A stretch of 64,000 bases of DNA, taken from Tritonibacter horizontis (lineage in GTDB: Bacteria > Pseudomonadota > Alphaproteobacteria > Rhodobacterales > Rhodobacteraceae). The notes under the pieces were generated by a model, which made no database searches, was not told the origin of the DNA, and saw only the letters and a program-made list of their open reading frames with translations. Of this stretch, positions 1 through 8,935 are shown piece by piece. Position 1 is the stretch's first letter. Each line of letters starts with the position of its first letter. The position numbers and the translations under genes are program-made. The stretch lies in assembly GCF_001518015.1 (NCBI RefSeq), contig NZ_LPUY01000054.1, positions 16,199 to 80,198 of the forward strand, given 5' to 3'.

Positions 1-1
1 G

Positions 2-1069
2 ACGGGCGGCATCCTGCTGAAGCCGGTCAACCTGACCAACCTGATCCTGCAGAACTCCTATATCGTCATCATGGCGGTGGGCATGTTGCTGGTGATCGTC
101 TGCGGCCACATCGACCTGTCGGTCGGCTCGGTGCTGGGCTTTATCGGTGCCCTTGCGGCGGTGATGATCGTGCAATGGGGCCTGCCATGGCCGCTGGCTG
201 CAGTCATCTGTCTGGCCTTTGGCGCCATCATCGGCATGGCGCAGGGGTTCTGGGTGGCCTATTTCCAGATCCCGTCCTTTATTGTGACCCTTGCCGGCAT
301 GCTGGTCTTCAAGGGGCTGACCCTCTGGTTGCTGGCAGGCCAGTCCGTGGGCCCGTTCCCGCCGGACTTCCGCTTGATCTCCTCGGGTTTCGTGCCGGAC
401 GTCTTTGGCGGTGAGAACCTCAACCTGCTGACGCTCTATACCGGGATCGCGGTGGCTGCGCTGCTGCTGTGGCTGTCCATCCGGGCGCGGCAGCGCCAAT
501 TGGGCACCGGGGCCGATGTGGAACCCTTTGCCTTTTTCGCGGGGCGCAGCGCGCTGATCTTCGGGGCGCTGGTCTATATGTCCTGGCTGATGGCGGATTT
601 CCGTGGCCTGCCCAACGTCTTTGTGGTCATGGCGCTGCTGATCGCGGTCTATTCCTTCCTGACCAGCCGCACCACCTTTGGCCGCCGGATCTATGCCATC
701 GGCGGCAATGAAAAGGCCGCGTCGCTGTCCGGAATCAACTCCAAGCGTCTGACCTTCCTGACCTTTGCCAACATGGGCATGTTGGCTGCCCTCGCCGGGC
801 TGGTGTTTGCGGCGCGCCTCAACACCGCAACCCCCAAGGCCGGCGTCGCCTTTGAACTGGACGTGATCGCGGCCGTGTTCATCGGTGGGGCCTCCATGTC
901 GGGCGGTGTCGGCACCGTCGTCGGCGCTGTCGTCGGGGCCTTTATCATGGGGGTCATGAACAACGGCATGTCGATCCTCGGGATCGGCATCGACTGGCAA
1001 CAGGTGATCAAGGGCCTCGTCCTGCTGGCCGCCGTCATTTTCGATGTAATGAACAAGAAGAAAGGGTAA
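2..1069 (+). CDS. Sugar ABC transporter permease, GguB/XylH type (5' end missing)
   Basis: Membrane permease of a ribose/xylose-class (CUT2) sugar importer. The reading frame is open from the left edge, so the true start lies outside the window. The visible protein is very hydrophobic, with many membrane segments, and carries the family motif GHIDLSVGS near the start and a GGASMSGG-type loop near the C-terminus. It is longer than YtfT/YjfF-type permeases and has an inserted soluble-looking stretch in the middle, as XylH/GguB/MmsB proteins do. The next gene, five bases downstream, is an AraD1/GguC-type gene, so the layout resembles chvE-gguA-gguB-gguC. The binding protein and ATPase should lie upstream. 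The substrate is probably a pentose or galactose (inferred from neighbours). Confidence 0.88.
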   Translation, partial: TGGILLKPVNLTNLILQNSYIVIMAVGMLLVIVCGHIDLSVGSVLGFIGALAAVMIVQWGLPWPLAAVICLAFGAIIGMAQGFWVAYFQIPSFIVTLAGMLVFKGLTLWLLAGQSVGPFPPDFRLISSGFVPDVFGGENLNLLTLYTGIAVAALLLWLSIRARQRQLGTGADVEPFAFFAGRSALIFGALVYMSWLMADFRGLPNVFVVMALLIAVYSFLTSRTTFGRRIYAIGGNEKAASLSGINSKRLTFLTFANMGMLAALAGLVFAARLNTATPKAGVAFELDVIAAVFIGGASMSGGVGTVVGAVVGAFIMGVMNNGMSILGIGIDWQQVIKGLVLLAAVIFDVMNKKKG

Positions 1070-1073
1070 CGTC

Positions 1074-2066
1074 ATGCTGCTTTCGCAATATGCGCGTGAA
1101 GACGGGTCGGCGCAGATCGTCGCCCGAGACGGAACCGAAGCCTATCAGGTCGATACCGAACTGAGCCTTTATGGCCTGGCGATGGACTGCATCGAAAAGG
1201 GCCAGTCGCTGCGTGACCGGATCACCGCACTGGGTCTGCGCGGGGCGGTCGATATGGAGGCGCTTTATGCCGCTGGGCGTCTGTTGCCGCCGGTCACCCA
1301 TCCGGACCCTGCGCATCTGCATCTGACCGGAACCGGGCTGACCCATCTGGGCTCCGCCGCGACCCGCTCGGAGATGCACAAGAAAAACACCGGGGACGAG
1401 ACCGACAGCATGAAGATGTTCCGCATGGGCGTCGAAGGCGGCAAGCCCGCCGACGACACCGCCGGGGCACAGCCTGAATGGTTCTACAAGGGCAACGGCA
1501 GCGTTGTCGCGGCACCCGGCGGCACGCTCAAGTCCCCGGAATTTGCCGAAGACAGCGGCGAAGAGCCGGAAATCGCAGGCATCTACCTGATCGCGCCCGA
1601 TGGCACGCCGGTGCGCCTTGGCTGGGCATTGGCCAATGAATTCTCCGATCACATCATGGAGCGCCGCAACTATCTTTATCTGGCGCATTCCAAATTGCGC
1701 CCGGCATCCTTCGGGCCAGAGTTGCTGATCGGTGACCTGCCGGAGCACGTCGAAGGCACCTCCCGCGTGCGGCGCGGCGACGAGGTGATTTTTGAAAAAC
1801 CGTTTGTCTCTGGCGAGGCAAACATGAGCCACACGTTCGCCAATCTCGAACATCACCACTTCAAATACGATCTGTTCCGGCAACCGGGCGATCTGCATGT
1901 GCATATGTTCGGCACCGCCACGCTGTCCTTTGCCTCCGGCATCCAGACGCAAGACGGCGACGTGTTTGAAATCGAGGCCGCGCCCTTTGGCCTGCCTCTG
2001 CGCAACCCCTTGTCGTTCAAGCCGCTTGGAAAGCCCGAGCAGCGTGTCACTGTCCGTAGTCTCTGA
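1074..2066 (+). CDS. araD1: AraD1/GguC family protein (fumarylacetoacetate-hydrolase fold)
   Basis: A 330-residue protein of the AraD1/GguC branch of the FAH superfamily. The metal-binding pattern is visible as E164-x-E166 followed by D192, and the C-terminal part has the FAH-like HVHMFGTATLSF region. In several proteobacteria this family is linked to non-phosphorylative L-arabinose breakdown, where it is thought to dehydrate 2-keto-3-deoxy-L-arabonate (assignment recalled, not checked). It sits between the permease (5 bases upstream) and the sugar-acid dehydratase (8 bases downstream), and no DHDPS-type KDA dehydratase is visible, so that role fits. ATG start preceded by an aaaggg stretch. 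Confidence 0.85.
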   Translation: MLLSQYAREDGSAQIVARDGTEAYQVDTELSLYGLAMDCIEKGQSLRDRITALGLRGAVDMEALYAAGRLLPPVTHPDPAHLHLTGTGLTHLGSAATRSEMHKKNTGDETDSMKMFRMGVEGGKPADDTAGAQPEWFYKGNGSVVAAPGGTLKSPEFAEDSGEEPEIAGIYLIAPDGTPVRLGWALANEFSDHIMERRNYLYLAHSKLRPASFGPELLIGDLPEHVEGTSRVRRGDEVIFEKPFVSGEANMSHTFANLEHHHFKYDLFRQPGDLHVHMFGTATLSFASGIQTQDGDVFEIEAAPFGLPLRNPLSFKPLGKPEQRVTVRSL

Positions 2067-2074
2067 GGTTTATC

Positions 2075-3820
2075 ATGGCGTTCACACCGGCCGAATGGCC
2101 CCGCAAACTCAGATCGCAGGAATGGTATGGCGGCACGTCGCGCGATAGCATCTATCACCGTGGCTGGCTGAAAAACCAGGGCCACCCGCACGACCTGTTT
2201 GATGGACGGCCGGTGATCGGCATCCTCAATACCTGGTCCGACCTGACCCCCTGCAACGGTCACCTGCGCGACCTGGCGGAAAAGGTAAAGGCCGGCGTCT
2301 GGGAGGCCGGTGGCTTCCCGCTTGAGGTGCCGGTTTTCTCGGCCTCTGAAAACACGTTTCGCCCTACCGCGATGATGTATCGCAACCTTGCCGCCATGGC
2401 GGTCGAGGAAGTGATGCGCGCCCAGCCGATTGATGGCGCGGTGCTGCTGGTGGGCTGTGACAAGACCACGCCCTCGCTGATGATGGGGGCGGCTTCGACC
2501 GATATTCCGTCGATTGTCGTCACCGGCGGGCCGATGCTGAACGGCTGGTTCCGTGGCGAACGCGTCGGCTCCGGTACGGCGCTCTGGCAGATGTCCGAGG
2601 ACATCAAGGCCGGCAAGATGAGCCAGGAAGATTTCCTGGAAGCGGAACAGGCCATGTCGCGCTCGTCCGGCACCTGCAACACCATGGGCACCGCTTCCAC
2701 CATGGCCTCCATGGCGGAGGCCATGGGCATGGCGCTCTCTGGCAATGCCGCGATCCCCGGCGTCGATGCGCGTCGCCGCGTGATGGCGCAGATGACCGGT
2801 CGCCGCATCGTGCAGATGGTCAAGGATGATCTGAAACCCTCTGACATCATGACCCGGGCCGCCTTTGAAAACGCGATCCGCACCAATGGGGCCATCGGTG
2901 GGTCCACCAATGCGGTGGTGCATCTGATGGCGCTTGCAGGCCGTGTCGAGGTGGATCTGACCCTCGACGATTGGGACCGGCTGGGGCGCGATGTGGCAAC
3001 CATCGTCAACCTGATGCCCTCGGGTAAATACCTGATGGAAGAGTTCTTTTATGCCGGCGGCCTGCCTGTCGTGCTGAAACGCCTCGGCGAGGCAGGGCTG
3101 TTGAACAAAGAGGCGCTCACGGTCTCTGGTGGCGAAATCTGGGACGAGGTCAAAGACGCGGTCAACTGGAACGAGGATGTGATCCGCCCTGCAGAAAAGG
3201 CGCTGACCTCCTCGGGTGGGATTGCGGTGCTGAAGGGCAACCTCGCCCCCAAGGGGGCGGTGCTGAAACCCTCCGCCGCCTCGCCGCATCTGATGCAACA
3301 CCGGGGCCGGGCTGTCGTGTTCGAGGATATCGACGACTACAAGGCCAAGATCAACGACGATGGGCTCGATATCGACGAGACCTGCGTCATGGTGCTGAAA
3401 AACTGTGGCCCGCGCGGCTATCCCGGCATGTCCGAGGTTGGCAACATGGGTCTGCCGCCAAAGGTGCTGAAACGGGGCATCACCGACATGGTGCGGATTT
3501 CCGACGCGCGCATGTCCGGCACCGCCTATGGCACCGTGGTCTTGCACACCTCGCCCGAGGCCGCGGTCGGCGGACCGCTGGCGATTGTCCGGGACGGTGA
3601 CATGATCGAGATCGACGTGGACGCGCGCCGCATTCACCTCGACCTCACGGATGAGGAAATCGCGGCCCGCCTGGCCGACTGGCAGCCGCCAGAGGCGCCA
3701 CCGAAACAGGGCGGCTATACCCGGCTCTATCATGACAATGTCGAAGGGGCCGATACCGGCGCTGATTTTGGCTTCCTCAAGGGATGCCGCGGACGGGAGG
3801 TGCCACGTGACAGTCACTAA
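2075..3820 (+). CDS. IlvD/Edd family sugar-acid dehydratase (L-arabonate/galactonate dehydratase type)
   Basis: A 581-residue Fe-S dehydratase. The three cluster cysteines characteristic of IlvD/Edd are visible: C60 in TPCNGH, C128 in GCDKTTP and C201 in SGTCNTMG, and the typical lysine follows C128. The length and the N-terminal KLRSQEWYG motif match pentonate/hexonate dehydratases rather than dihydroxyacid dehydratase for branched-chain amino acids. Expected reaction: removal of water from an aldonate such as L-arabonate to give the 2-keto-3-deoxy acid. It overlaps the next gene by 14 bases. Which aldonate is preferred cannot be read from the sequence. Confidence 0.92.
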   Translation: MAFTPAEWPRKLRSQEWYGGTSRDSIYHRGWLKNQGHPHDLFDGRPVIGILNTWSDLTPCNGHLRDLAEKVKAGVWEAGGFPLEVPVFSASENTFRPTAMMYRNLAAMAVEEVMRAQPIDGAVLLVGCDKTTPSLMMGAASTDIPSIVVTGGPMLNGWFRGERVGSGTALWQMSEDIKAGKMSQEDFLEAEQAMSRSSGTCNTMGTASTMASMAEAMGMALSGNAAIPGVDARRRVMAQMTGRRIVQMVKDDLKPSDIMTRAAFENAIRTNGAIGGSTNAVVHLMALAGRVEVDLTLDDWDRLGRDVATIVNLMPSGKYLMEEFFYAGGLPVVLKRLGEAGLLNKEALTVSGGEIWDEVKDAVNWNEDVIRPAEKALTSSGGIAVLKGNLAPKGAVLKPSAASPHLMQHRGRAVVFEDIDDYKAKINDDGLDIDETCVMVLKNCGPRGYPGMSEVGNMGLPPKVLKRGITDMVRISDARMSGTAYGTVVLHTSPEAAVGGPLAIVRDGDMIEIDVDARRIHLDLTDEEIAARLADWQPPEAPPKQGGYTRLYHDNVEGADTGADFGFLKGCRGREVPRDSH

Positions 3821-4769
3821 GATCGCATTGGTCGGGATCGGCAAGATCGCGCGGGACCAGCATGTACCCGCCCTCGCGGCCTCTGATGCCTTTGAACTGG
3901 CGGCAACCGTCAGCCGCTCCGGCGGTCTGGAGGGGGTCGAGAACTACGGCACCATCGAGGCGCTGCTGGAGGCGCGGCCCGATATCTCCGCCATCAGTTT
4001 TTGCACCCCGCCTCAGGTGCGCTATGACGGCGCGCGGGCGGCTCTGGCGGCGGGACGGCATGTGATGCTGGAAAAACCGCCCGGTGCCAGCCTGTCGGAG
4101 GTGCACGCATTGCAGGCACAGGCCGCCGCGGCCAACCTCAGCCTCTATGCGACATGGCACTCGCGCCATGCGGCCTCGGTGCCGGCCGCACGGGCATGGC
4201 TGGCGGACAAGACCATCAAATCGGTTCGGATCGACTGGAAAGAGGACGTGCGCGTCTGGCATCCCGGCCAGCAATGGATCTGGCAGGCCGGCGGTCTCGG
4301 CATCTTTGACCCGGTGATCAACGCGCTGTCGATCCTGACAGAGATCCTGCCGGTTCCGGTCTATGTCACCGGCGCCGACCTGCGGTTCCCCAGCAATTGC
4401 GAGACCCCGATTTCAGGCAGGATCCAGATGGGCGGCCCGGATGGACCGCTGGTCGAGTCGGATGTGGACTTCCTGTTCGAAGGCGAGCCGCTGTGGCGTC
4501 ACGTGGTCGAAACCGACGCAGGCACGCTGACCCTGAACGAAGGCGGCGCGGTGCTGGACATCGACGGGACAACCCCGGCAACGAACGGCGCCGAGGAGGC
4601 AAAGCTGCATGGCGAATACGACGGGCTCTATGCCGCCTTCGCCAACCTTCTGGCAACCGGATCGTCCGAGGTGGATCTGCGCCCGATGACCCTGGTTGCC
4701 GATATCTTCACGCTAGGCCGTCGCCTTGAGGCGCCGGAATTCATCGACCCCACTCTCCAGGAGAATTGA
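3807..4769 (+). CDS. Gfo/Idh/MocA family sugar 1-dehydrogenase (arabinose/galactose type)
   Basis: A 320-residue NAD(P)-dependent oxidoreductase. I chose the GTG at 3807 because it follows a gggagg ribosome site and the protein then opens directly with the Rossmann segment VGIGKIARDQH. The EKPPGASLSE stretch carries the family EKP motif. Members of this family act as D-galactose/L-arabinose 1-dehydrogenases, which oxidise the sugar to its lactone. That would be the first step of the oxidative pathway encoded here. The lactonase that should follow is not visible and may be outside the window or spontaneous. An in-frame upstream extension to 3651 would sit inside the dehydratase gene and is unlikely. 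Confidence 0.88.
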   Translation: MTVTKIALVGIGKIARDQHVPALAASDAFELAATVSRSGGLEGVENYGTIEALLEARPDISAISFCTPPQVRYDGARAALAAGRHVMLEKPPGASLSEVHALQAQAAAANLSLYATWHSRHAASVPAARAWLADKTIKSVRIDWKEDVRVWHPGQQWIWQAGGLGIFDPVINALSILTEILPVPVYVTGADLRFPSNCETPISGRIQMGGPDGPLVESDVDFLFEGEPLWRHVVETDAGTLTLNEGGAVLDIDGTTPATNGAEEAKLHGEYDGLYAAFANLLATGSSEVDLRPMTLVADIFTLGRRLEAPEFIDPTLQEN

Positions 4770-4770
4770 C

Positions 4771-6294
4771 ATGGCCGACAGCGCAGCCCTCACGGGACAT
4801 CATTTGATAGCAGGCGAATGGGTCGCCAGCAGCGCAACCTTTTCCTCTGATCCGGTCACCGGCGAGGCGGCAACCTTCTGCTCTGGTGGCGCTGCGGAAA
4901 TTGATGCTGCGGTGAAGGCCGCAGAAGAAGCCTTTGCCGTCTACGGCTGGACCGACCGCGAAACCCGCGCAGGTTTTCTCGAGACGATCGCGGATGAAAT
5001 CGAGGCGCGCGGCGCCGATCTGACCGCCTATGGCGCCGCCGAAACCGGCCTGCCCACCGCGCGACTGGACGGCGAACGCGGGCGTACCACGGGGCAGCTA
5101 CGGATGTTTGCGGACCATATCCGCAAGGGCGATTACCTGGATCGCCGTCACGACAGCGCCCTGACGGACCGCGCGCCCCTGCCACGGCCGGACCTGCGCA
5201 TGATCCAGCGCCCTGTCGGGCCGGTGGGCGTCTTTGGTGCCTCGAATTTTCCGCTGGCCTTCTCGACCGCTGGCGGTGATACCGCCGCCGCCCTCGCGGC
5301 AGGCTGCCCTGTTGTCTACAAGGGCCATCCCGGCCATCCCGCCACTGGCGAGTTGGTGGCACAGGCGATTGCGGCAGCTGTCACCAAATGCGGCCTGCCG
5401 GCCGGGACCTTTGGCTTTGTCCAGTCCAACACCAATGAGGCCGGCGAGGCGCTGGTGCGTCACCCGCTGATCCAGGCGGTTGGCTTCACCGGGTCCTATC
5501 GGGGTGGTAAGGCGCTGTTTGACATTGCCATGTCCCGCCCGGTTCCGATCCCGTTCTTTGGCGAGCTGGGCTCGATCAACCCGGTCTTTGTCCTGCCCGC
5601 GGCGCTTGCGGCACGGGGCGGCGAAATTGGCACCGGCTGGGCCGGGTCACTGACCATGGGGGTTGGCCAGTTCTGTACCAATCCGGGCGTTGTCATCGTA
5701 CCGCAGGGGGCCGAAGGCGACGCGCTGCGCGATGCCGCCCTTGCCGCCCTTGCCGCGGTCGGTCCGCAGCCGATGCTGACCGCAGGCACGGCCAAAGGCT
5801 ATGCCGCGGCCGTCGCCCACACCGCCAAGGCGGCCACTTGCCTGACCACGGCGGGGGAGGCACCGGCCCGTCACGCGGTGCCGGCGGTGTTTGAGGTCAC
5901 CGGCGCCGAATGGATCGCCACGCCAGCACTGGCCGAGGAGATGTTCGGCCCGGCGGCCATCCTGATCCGCACCGCATCGCCAGAAGAAACCCTTGAGGTC
6001 GCGAAATCCTTTGACGGGCAGCTCACCGTGACCCTGCAAATGGACGCGGGCGACACCGAAGCCGCGCAGGCGCTGATGCCGACGTTTGAACGTATGGCCG
6101 GTCGCATCCTCGCCAATGGGTTCCCGACCGGGGTCGAAGTGGCCGATGCGATGGTGCATGGTGGCCCGTTCCCCGCATCCACGAATTTTGGCGCAACCTC
6201 GGTCGGGAGCCTCGGCATTCGCCGGTTCCTGCGTCCGGTGTCGTTCCAGAACATCCCCGAGGCCTTGTTGCCAGGCGATTTGCGCGACAGCTGA
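4771..6294 (+). CDS. NADP-type aldehyde dehydrogenase, 2-oxoglutarate semialdehyde dehydrogenase-like
   Basis: A 507-residue aldehyde dehydrogenase. Visible catalytic residues are N159 (GASNF), E265 (FGELG) and nucleophile C302 (GQFCTNPG), the pattern of the NADP-linked branch that includes 2-oxoglutarate semialdehyde dehydrogenases. In the non-phosphorylative pentose route it makes 2-oxoglutarate, the last step of the pathway. The ATG at 4771 was chosen because it follows a ccaggagaa site, one base after the upstream stop codon; a longer frame starting at 4726 overlaps the previous gene. The gene ends just before a strong hairpin at 6315-6339. Confidence 0.9.
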   Translation: MADSAALTGHHLIAGEWVASSATFSSDPVTGEAATFCSGGAAEIDAAVKAAEEAFAVYGWTDRETRAGFLETIADEIEARGADLTAYGAAETGLPTARLDGERGRTTGQLRMFADHIRKGDYLDRRHDSALTDRAPLPRPDLRMIQRPVGPVGVFGASNFPLAFSTAGGDTAAALAAGCPVVYKGHPGHPATGELVAQAIAAAVTKCGLPAGTFGFVQSNTNEAGEALVRHPLIQAVGFTGSYRGGKALFDIAMSRPVPIPFFGELGSINPVFVLPAALAARGGEIGTGWAGSLTMGVGQFCTNPGVVIVPQGAEGDALRDAALAALAAVGPQPMLTAGTAKGYAAAVAHTAKAATCLTTAGEAPARHAVPAVFEVTGAEWIATPALAEEMFGPAAILIRTASPEETLEVAKSFDGQLTVTLQMDAGDTEAAQALMPTFERMAGRILANGFPTGVEVADAMVHGGPFPASTNFGATSVGSLGIRRFLRPVSFQNIPEALLPGDLRDS

Positions 6295-6314
6295 TCGCGT
6301 CGGGGGAAAGCATG

Positions 6315-6339
6315 TCAGCGGCGAATGGTTCGCCGCTGA
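6315..6339 (+). other. Perfect 11-3-11 hairpin between the dehydrogenase and binding-protein genes
   Basis: The arms TCAGCGGCGAA and TTCGCCGCTGA pair perfectly around a TGG loop. There is no T-run after it, so it is not a normal terminator. It could stabilise mRNA ends or mark a processing site, and together with the terminator after the next gene it brackets the binding-protein transcript. Confidence 0.6.
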
Positions 6340-6391
6340 TCGACAGGGTCTTGGGAGGAACCTGACCCGTCACCCAGGAGGAGGAAATACC

Positions 6392-7339
6392 ATGAAATCA
6401 CTTATGATGACCGTGGCTGTCTTGGCGCTCGGCGCGACTGCGTCCATGGCGCAGACCGTTGGATTTTCGCAAATCGGATCCGAGTCCGGCTGGCGCGCGG
6501 CTGAAACCACATTGACCAAACAGCAGGCCGAAGAACGCGGCATTGATCTGAAGTTCTCCGATGCGCAGCAGAAGCAGGAAAACCAGATTGCCGCGATCCG
6601 TTCCTTCATTGCGCAGGGCGTCGATGCCATCTTGCTGGCGCCCGTTGTGGCCACCGGCTGGGACAGCGTTCTGCAAGAAGCACATGAAGCTGAAATCCCC
6701 GTTGTGCTGCTCGACCGCAGCGTCGACAGCGACAAGGCCCTCTACCTGACCGCCGTTGGCTCCGACCTCGTGCATGAAGGGGCCGTTGCGGGCCAGTGGC
6801 TGGTCGATACCGTTGCCGGCAACGACTGCCGCGTTGTCGAACTTCAGGGCACCACAGGCTCCTCTCCGGCCATCGACCGCAAGGCCGGCTTTGAGAGCGC
6901 GATTGAAGGCCATGACAACATCGAAATCGTGCGCAGCCAGACCGGCGACTTCACCCGGGCGCAGGGCAAGGAAGTCATGGAGTCCTTCCTGCAGGCCGAA
7001 AACGGCGGCAAGGACATCTGTGCGCTTTATGCCCATAACGACGACATGGCCGTTGGTGCGATCCAGGCGATCAAGGAAGCCGGCCTGAAGCCGGGCGAGG
7101 ACATCCTGGTCGTGTCCATCGACGCGGTTCCGGATATCTTCCAGGCGATGGCAGCGGGCGAAGCAAATGCCACGGTGGAGCTGACACCGAACATGGCGGG
7201 TCCGGCGTTTGATGCGCTCAAGGCCTATATGGAAGATGGCGCAGAACCTGCAAAATTCATCCAGACCGAATCCAAGCTCTACACCCAGGCAGACGATCCG
7301 GCTGGCGAATATGAGCGCCGCAAAGATCTCGGGTACTGA
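6392..7339 (+). CDS. ytfQ: Galactofuranose-type ABC transporter substrate-binding protein
   Basis: A 315-residue periplasmic sugar-binding protein. It starts with a signal peptide (hydrophobic residues 4-18, likely cleavage after SMA at position 20), then TVGFSQIGSESGWRAAET, which is nearly the mature N-terminus of E. coli YtfQ as I recall it; the QQKQENQIAAIRSF and APVVATGW stretches also match. The start follows a strong aggaggagga site. E. coli YtfQ binds galactofuranose; the substrate here could be galactose or arabinose in furanose form, given the neighbouring catabolic genes. It is followed by an intrinsic terminator, which would make it the most abundant subunit. Confidence 0.92.
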   Translation: MKSLMMTVAVLALGATASMAQTVGFSQIGSESGWRAAETTLTKQQAEERGIDLKFSDAQQKQENQIAAIRSFIAQGVDAILLAPVVATGWDSVLQEAHEAEIPVVLLDRSVDSDKALYLTAVGSDLVHEGAVAGQWLVDTVAGNDCRVVELQGTTGSSPAIDRKAGFESAIEGHDNIEIVRSQTGDFTRAQGKEVMESFLQAENGGKDICALYAHNDDMAVGAIQAIKEAGLKPGEDILVVSIDAVPDIFQAMAAGEANATVELTPNMAGPAFDALKAYMEDGAEPAKFIQTESKLYTQADDPAGEYERRKDLGY

Positions 7340-7347
7340 TTGAATTT

Positions 7348-7383
7348 GACCGGCACGGGGCCTCCTCGTGCCGGTCTTTTTTT
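7348..7383 (+). terminator. Intrinsic terminator between ytfQ and ytfR
   Basis: A perfect 10-bp stem (GACCGGCACG 7348-7357 with CGTGCCGGTC 7367-7376) is followed by seven T. It lies nine bases after the ytfQ stop codon and before the ATPase gene, so it probably works as a partial terminator that lowers expression of the membrane subunits relative to the binding protein. Confidence 0.88.
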
Positions 7384-7426
7384 ACCGCAGGACATATGCG
7401 GCAGGCACCTAATTTGCGGGACCGAC

Positions 7427-8935
7427 ATGCTTTTGACAATTCGTTCACTGACCAAGACCTTCCCCGGCACCCGGGCGTTGGATGGGGTTGATTTTGATCT
7501 TGCAGCGGGCGAGATCCACGCGCTTTTGGGGGAAAATGGCGCTGGAAAATCGACCCTGATCAAATGCCTGACCGGAGCCTATGCCCGCGATGCGGGCAAG
7601 ATTTCGCTGGACGGGCAGACCGTGTCCCCCAAATCGACCTCCGAGGCGCAGGAGCTGGGCATCGGCACCGTCTATCAGGAGGTCAACCTGCTGGCGAACC
7701 TCACCGTGGCGCAGAACCTGACCTTTGGACGTGAACCGACCCGGTTTGGCATGGTCGACGGCCGCGCGCAGCGCCAGCAGGCGGAGGCGATGCTGGAGGG
7801 CTACGGGCTTGATATCGACGTCTCCCGCGATCTTTCGACCTATTCGGTGGCGGTGCGCCAGATCGTTGCCATTGCCCGCGCCGTGGCGCTGTCGGGCAAG
7901 GTCCTGATCCTGGATGAACCCACTGCCAGCCTTGATTCGCGCGAGGTCGAGACGCTCTTTGGCGTGATGCGCAAGCTGCGCGATCAGGGCATGGGCATGA
8001 TTTTCGTGTCGCACTTCCTCGATCAGGTCTTCTCTCTGACCGATCGGGTGACGGTGCTGCGCAACGGGCGCAAGATCACCACCGAGCGCACCGCTGATCT
8101 CGACCGGGTGCGGTTGATCGAACATATGCTGGGCCATACGCTGGAAAACGAAGTGGCTGGCCACCGCAAGGCCGATCACGGCCTGCCCCGCTCCGAATTG
8201 CTTCGGTTCGAGGACTTTGGCCGCCGCGGTCATATCGAACCGTTCAACCTGTCGGTGGGCGAGGGCGAAGTCCTTGGCCTGGCCGGGCTTCTCGGCTCTG
8301 GCCGCACCGAGAGTGCCGAGCTGATGTTCGGCGTCGCCTCGGCCCATAGCGGCAGCGCGCAGGACAAATCCGGCGCCATCGATCTGTCGTCGCCACGGGC
8401 CGCCATCGCGGCCGGTTTTGGCTTCGCACCCGAGGAACGCAAGGCAGACGGCATCGTCGCCGATCTGTCGGTGCGCGAGAATATCGCGCTGGCGATGCAG
8501 GCCCGGCGCGGCTGGGCGCGTCCCATTTCGCGCAGTGAACAGACCCGGCTGGCGCAGGACTATATCGCCCGGCTGGATATTCGCACCTCCGGCCCGGACC
8601 AGGTGGTGGGCGATCTGTCGGGCGGCAACCAGCAAAAGGTCGTTCTGGCCCGGTGGCTGGCGATGAACCCGCGTTTCCTGATCCTGGACGAGCCGACACG
8701 CGGCATCGACGTCGGCGCCCATGCGGAAATCCTCCGCCTGATCGACGAGGTCACCAAGGAGGGCATGTCGATCCTCGTCATTTCCTCGGAACTGGACGAG
8801 CTGATCGCCGTCGCCAACCGGGTGATCGTGGTCCGGGACCGCCGCCATGTGGCAGAGCTGACCGGGTCCGAGATCACCACCGAAACGATTGTCCGCGCCA
8901 TTGCGGCGCCTGAGCAGGGGGAGGACGCGGCATGA
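7427..8935 (+). CDS. ytfR: Sugar ABC transporter ATP-binding protein with two ATPase domains
   Basis: A 502-residue double-ATPase of the ribose/galactose class. The first domain has Walker A GENGAGKST (35-43) and a Walker B ending LILDEP. Its signature is degenerate (YSVAVRQ). The second has the degenerate Walker A LGSGRTES usual in this family, a canonical LSGGNQQK signature and a second LILDEP. The ATG at 7427 was chosen because the frame upstream of it runs through the terminator hairpin. The gene overlaps ytfT by four bases (ATGA), indicating translational coupling. Confidence 0.9.
   Translation: MLLTIRSLTKTFPGTRALDGVDFDLAAGEIHALLGENGAGKSTLIKCLTGAYARDAGKISLDGQTVSPKSTSEAQELGIGTVYQEVNLLANLTVAQNLTFGREPTRFGMVDGRAQRQQAEAMLEGYGLDIDVSRDLSTYSVAVRQIVAIARAVALSGKVLILDEPTASLDSREVETLFGVMRKLRDQGMGMIFVSHFLDQVFSLTDRVTVLRNGRKITTERTADLDRVRLIEHMLGHTLENEVAGHRKADHGLPRSELLRFEDFGRRGHIEPFNLSVGEGEVLGLAGLLGSGRTESAELMFGVASAHSGSAQDKSGAIDLSSPRAAIAAGFGFAPEERKADGIVADLSVRENIALAMQARRGWARPISRSEQTRLAQDYIARLDIRTSGPDQVVGDLSGGNQQKVVLARWLAMNPRFLILDEPTRGIDVGAHAEILRLIDEVTKEGMSILVISSELDELIAVANRVIVVRDRRHVAELTGSEITTETIVRAIAAPEQGEDAA

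Noticed and set aside
1853..3844. Long open frame on the minus strand opposite the dehydratase gene
   Set aside because: It is the reverse shadow of a GC-rich gene; composition is rich in R, G, H and A with no family motif, while the plus strand has clear enzyme motifs.
7445..8848. Long minus-strand open frame opposite ytfR
   Set aside because: Shadow of the ABC ATPase gene; no recognisable domains.
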